Source of the DNA: Streptomyces sp. CC0208
GTDB taxonomy: Bacteria; Actinomycetota; Actinomycetes; Streptomycetales; Streptomycetaceae
NCBI RefSeq assembly: GCF_003443735.1
Contig: NZ_CP031969.1
Location: forward strand, 8,246,001 to 8,310,000
DNA length: 64,000 nucleotides
Reading direction: 5' to 3'
The position numbers and the translations under genes were made by a program. Below are positions 61,225 through 64,000 of this stretch, piece after piece. The notes below the pieces were generated by a model that worked only from the letters and a program-made list of their open reading frames with translations, searched no databases and was not told the origin of the DNA. The stretch's first letter is position 1. Each line of letters opens with the position of its first letter.

Positions 61225-61244
61225 CCATCCTGCCGCCTCCACCG

Positions 61245-61275
61245 AACGGCCCTGTTCCAAAGGGCCGTGCGGCGT
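61245..61275. promoter_or_regulatory. DevR-type box with divergent half-site, USP promoter
   Basis: AACGGCCC (61245-61252), 9 bases, then GGGCCGTGCGGCGT (61262-61275). The arrangement repeats that at 45996-46026. It lies about 100 bases before the USP pseudogene start. Confidence 0.5.
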
Positions 61276-61375
61276 TTCGGCAGGTGCCTTCGACCCCTGC
61301 CCCGGACAGCGGCGGACGACGACCATCGCCAGTGGAAGCAGACCGACAGAGCGCGCGCAGAAGGGAAGCCGAGTC

Positions 61376-61912
61376 ATGACTCTCCGCCATCACGTGGTAG
61401 CCGGAGTGGACGGTTCTCTGGCCTCCACCCGGGCACTGGACCTGGCCGCGGACGAGGCGGCCCACCGCGGGACCGCGCTGCGGGTGGTGTACGCCGTGCC
61501 CGACCGTGACGAAGCGGGACCGGTCCTGGCCTCGGCCGCGTCGCGGGACTGCTCGGCCTGGAGAGCGACACCGACGTGGCGGCCGCCCTGTACGCCTTGC
61601 AGGAGGCCGAGCGGCGCGGTGCTCAGGTGCTTCATTCCTGGACGCACCGGCACACGACCCCCGAACTGCCCTCGCCGATACCGGCGACGAGCCCGGGACA
61701 GACGCGCCTGGCTCTGCACGGCCGGGCGGAGGAGGCGGTCCCCCGCTTCGCCATGGCAGCGATCTGCGAACAACACCCCGACGTGGAGGTCGAAAGCCTC
61801 ACTGTCCACGCCGCCCCGGCACACGCATTGGTCGAGGCCACTCATGGGGGCGGTCACCCACGCTCTCCTGCACCGCTCGCACTGCCCTGTGCTCGTCGTC
61901 CCCACCCGGTGA
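61376..61912 (+). pseudogene. Universal stress protein, frameshifted and deleted
   Basis: From ATG 61376 the frame reads HHVVAGVDGSLASTRALDLA then ADEAAHRGTALRVVYAV. Near 61540 it shifts; one frame over come LLGLESDTDVAAALYALQEA, VLHSWTHRHTTPEL and AVPRFAMAAICEQHPDVEVE. At about 61845 the first frame returns with MGAVTHALLHRSHCPVLVVP. The nucleotide-binding segment between the last two pieces is deleted. It was a two-domain USP and is now broken. Confidence 0.82.
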
Positions 61913-61954
61913 ACGCCCCTTGCCCCCCGGTTCCACGGGCCGCCCGGGCGTGGT

Positions 61955-62422
61955 TCAGACCTCGCCCGGGCGGCCGTCCGCGGTGAGCAGGACGCCGGTG
62001 ACCAGGTCCGGATGGATGCGAATCGCCTGGTCCATGGCCCCTTCCGTCCACGGGCGCATCATCCCCTGATACCGGGCCAGCTCAGCGGGGTCGGTCACCA
62101 GGCGGGCGTATCCCGTCACCACCACGCTCCAGCCCAGATGTGTGTCCGGGGCGATGTCGTCGGCCTCGTAGGCGACGACGACTCCGGGGCCGTCGGTCTG
62201 CCGGGCGTGCGAGGTCAGGGCCGCGGCCTCGTGGGTGCGGATGACGATGTCACCGCCGTCCAGGACGTGGTTGACCGGGCGGACGGTCGGCAGGGCGTGC
62301 TGGGTGAAGACGATCCGCCCCAGAGAAACGCTGCCCAGCAGGCGAAGCGCCTCGACACTGTCGAGTTCGACGCGGCGGCGTGGTTCCACCGTGGTCGGCC
62401 GGTGATTGTTGTCCTGGTCCAT
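61955..62422 (-). CDS. PPOX-type flavin-binding protein
   Basis: This is a 155-residue protein of the pyridoxamine-5'-phosphate-oxidase-like fold: LLGSVSLGRIVFTQHALPTV, then VNHVLDGGDIVIRTHEAAAL and GWSVVVTGYARLV. Start is ATG at 62422 with GGAAG 6 bases upstream. Similar proteins in mycobacteria (for example Rv2004c/Rv3131 neighbourhoods) are DosR-linked flavin or F420 proteins, though the exact activity is unknown. A box lies about 130 bases upstream. Confidence 0.87.
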   Translation of the reverse strand: MDQDNNHRPTTVEPRRRVELDSVEALRLLGSVSLGRIVFTQHALPTVRPVNHVLDGGDIVIRTHEAAALTSHARQTDGPGVVVAYEADDIAPDTHLGWSVVVTGYARLVTDPAELARYQGMMRPWTEGAMDQAIRIHPDLVTGVLLTADGRPGEV

Positions 62423-62553
62423 GACGGGCTTCCGTTGGCGTGCGTTCGAGGGTGTGCTGCTCACTGCTGGGTCGGGATAGGGCCGGAGCGACACCGCGGG
62501 GGATCGGCGCCGCTCCTTGAGTTCACTGTCCCCCGAACCGCGACCCCTTCGTA

Positions 62554-62567
62554 GGGCCGATGGGCCC
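62554..62567. promoter_or_regulatory. DevR-type box upstream of the PPOX gene
   Basis: GGGCCGATGGGCCC, extended to 16 bases by A and T, lies in the spacer between the PPOX gene and the end of ppdK. Confidence 0.55.
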
Positions 62568-62587
62568 TGGTGTCGGCCCAGGCGGCC

Positions 62588-64000
62588 TCATCGGCTGTCA
62601 CTTGCCTCGCTCGCGGGCAGAGCGGCCCGACCTGCTTCCAGCCGGGCCACCGGGACCCGGAACGGCGAGCAGGAGACGTAGTCCAGGCCTGTGGCGTGGA
62701 AGAAGTGGACGGACTCGGGGTCGCCGCCGTGCTCGCCGCAGACGCCGATCTTCAGGTCGGGGCGCGTGGCCCGGCCTTCGTCGACGGCGATCCGGACCAG
62801 GCGGCCCACGCCGTCACGGTCGATGGTCTCGAAGGGCGAGGCCGGGAAGACGCCCTTGTCGAGGTAGGCGGAGAAGAAGGCCGCCTCGACGTCGTCGCGG
62901 GAGAAGCCCCAGGTGGTCTGGGTCAGGTCGTTCGTACCGAAGGAGAAGAACTCCGCCTCCTCGGCGATCCGGCCGGCGGTGAGCGCGGCGCGGGGCAGTT
63001 CGATCATCGTGCCGACCGGGCACCGCACGGGGACGCCGGACTCCTCGGACACCTCTGCGAGCACCCGCTCGACTTCCGCGCGCTCGATGCGCAGTTCCTC
63101 CACAGCGCCGACGAGCGGCACCATGATCTCGGCGCGTGGTGCGCCACCGGCCCGCGTACGGGTCACGACGGCCTCGGCGACGGCTCGTACCTGCATGGCG
63201 ACCAGACCCGGAACCACCAGTCCCAGGCGCACGCCCCGCAGGCCCAGCATCGGGTTCTCCTCGTGCATGCGGTTCACCGCGTCGAGCAACTCCACCTCGT
63301 GCGTCTCCGGTTGCCGGCCGCGGGCCTCCGCGGTGGCGATGCGTACGGTGAGGGCGGTGCGGTCGGGCAGGAACTCGTGCAGCGGCGGGTCCAGCAGCCG
63401 GACGGTGACGGGCAGGCCGTCCATCGCCTCCAGGATGCCGACGAAGTCCTGTCGCTGCAGCGGCAGAAGAGCCGCCAGCGCCTGCTCGCGCTCGGCGTCG
63501 TCCCGGGCCAGGATCATGTCCTCGACCAGCTTGCGGCGCTCGCCGAGGAACATGTGCTCGGTGCGGCACAGCCCGATGCCCTGCGCTCCGAACCGGCGGG
63601 CGCGCCGCGCGTCCTCGGGGGTGTCGGCATTGGCCCGCACCTCCAACCGCCGTACGGAGTCGGCCCGTTCGAGGGCGCCTGCCACCGCCGCCACGACGCC
63701 GTCGGACTGCTCGCCGGTCTCCAGGTACCGCATCGCCTCGGAGGCGACCAGCGGAACCGCGCCCGCGTACACCGTTCCGGCGGAGCCGTCCACGGAGATG
63801 ACCGTGCCTTCCTCGACGACGACTCCGGCGCGGGTGGTGCAGCGCCGGGCCGCGGTGTCCACGGTGAGTTCCTCGGCCCCGCACACACAGACCTTGCCCA
63901 TACCGCGGGCCACGACGGCCGCGTGGCTCGTCTTTCCGCCCCGGCTGGTCAGCACGGCTTCGGCGGCGACCATGCCGGGGAGGTCGTCGGGGGTGGTCTC
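62588..64000 (-). CDS. ppdK: Pyruvate, phosphate dikinase (5' end outside window)
   Basis: This is the C-terminal ~470 residues of PPDK; the N-terminal ATP-grasp domain lies beyond the window end. The phospho-His domain has GGKTSHAAVVARGMGKVCVC. The PEP/pyruvate barrel has GIGLCRTEHMF, then HEENPMLGLRGVRLG, FSFGTNDLTQTTWGFSRDD and the catalytic-Cys segment KIGVCGEHGGDP. PPDK interconverts pyruvate and PEP using ATP/AMP/PPi. In an energy-poor cell it can make ATP from PEP using PPi. It is the last readable gene of the island. Confidence 0.95.
   Translation of the reverse strand, partial: ETTPDDLPGMVAAEAVLTSRGGKTSHAAVVARGMGKVCVCGAEELTVDTAARRCTTRAGVVVEEGTVISVDGSAGTVYAGAVPLVASEAMRYLETGEQSDGVVAAVAGALERADSVRRLEVRANADTPEDARRARRFGAQGIGLCRTEHMFLGERRKLVEDMILARDDAEREQALAALLPLQRQDFVGILEAMDGLPVTVRLLDPPLHEFLPDRTALTVRIATAEARGRQPETHEVELLDAVNRMHEENPMLGLRGVRLGLVVPGLVAMQVRAVAEAVVTRTRAGGAPRAEIMVPLVGAVEELRIERAEVERVLAEVSEESGVPVRCPVGTMIELPRAALTAGRIAEEAEFFSFGTNDLTQTTWGFSRDDVEAAFFSAYLDKGVFPASPFETIDRDGVGRLVRIAVDEGRATRPDLKIGVCGEHGGDPESVHFFHATGLDYVSCSPFRVPVARLEAGRAALPASEASDSR

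Noticed and set aside
1..64000. CRISPR arrays, rRNA or tRNA genes
   Set aside because: No regularly spaced repeats with unique spacers, and no rRNA or convincing tRNA sequence, were seen on either strand.

Overview
The window reads as high-GC actinomycete DNA, most likely a Streptomyces. Third codon positions are strongly G/C, GTG and TTG starts are common, Shine-Dalgarno sites are purine-rich, and many loci are of familiar Streptomyces types. It splits into an accessory half (about 1-38.8 kb) and a coherent hypoxia/dormancy-type island (about 38.8-64 kb).

Accessory half. An SDR gene and IS fragments (0-2.3 kb) are followed by a catabolic block (2.3-15.3 kb). There, two vanillyl-alcohol-oxidase-type flavoenzymes bracket a complete branched-chain-type (Liv) ABC importer in one probable operon. 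A SnoaL/NTF2-like protein, an SDR, a MarR regulator, a DUF2236/MpaB protein and an aldehyde dehydrogenase come next. The likely job is uptake and side-chain oxidation of a phenolic compound; three similar palindromes at its promoters look like MarR operators. Next come a PucR regulator, a serine hydrolase, and an acetoacetate decarboxylase/TetR operon divergent from a 3-hydroxyacyl-CoA dehydrogenase. A secreted GH29 fucosidase is cut by one in-frame stop codon. From 21.4 to 38.7 kb the DNA is a graveyard of IS elements and gene fragments (DUF4177, AraC, MFS, ferredoxin, HNH, amidohydrolase, Acg-type nitroreductase). Among them are apparently intact units: a P450 with a divergent TetR, a LysR/TcuA-like pair, a full IS5-type element, and an NmrA/AraC pair lying between inverted IS copies.

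Hypoxia island. A DevR/DosR-like response regulator (38.8 kb) heads a set of genes recalling the mycobacterial DosR regulon: universal stress proteins, CBS-domain proteins, an Rv1733c-like membrane protein, flavin-reductase-like (PPOX) proteins and an Acg remnant. They are interleaved with a fermentative toolkit: pyruvate formate-lyase and its activase, phosphoketolase, GAPDH, a GNAT/ADP-forming acyl-CoA synthetase fusion, two Zn alcohol dehydrogenases and PPDK (cut by the window end). A recurrent 14-bp palindrome, consensus GGGCC-NNNC-GGCCC, precedes nearly every transcription unit and is the probable binding site of the response regulator. The genes together suggest a way for an aerobe to gain ATP and dispose of reductant under oxygen limitation. 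Several members show decay: a USP and acg are frameshifted, and SulP carries a large in-frame deletion.

All functional calls rest on reading motifs and recalled family resemblance; no database search was run.
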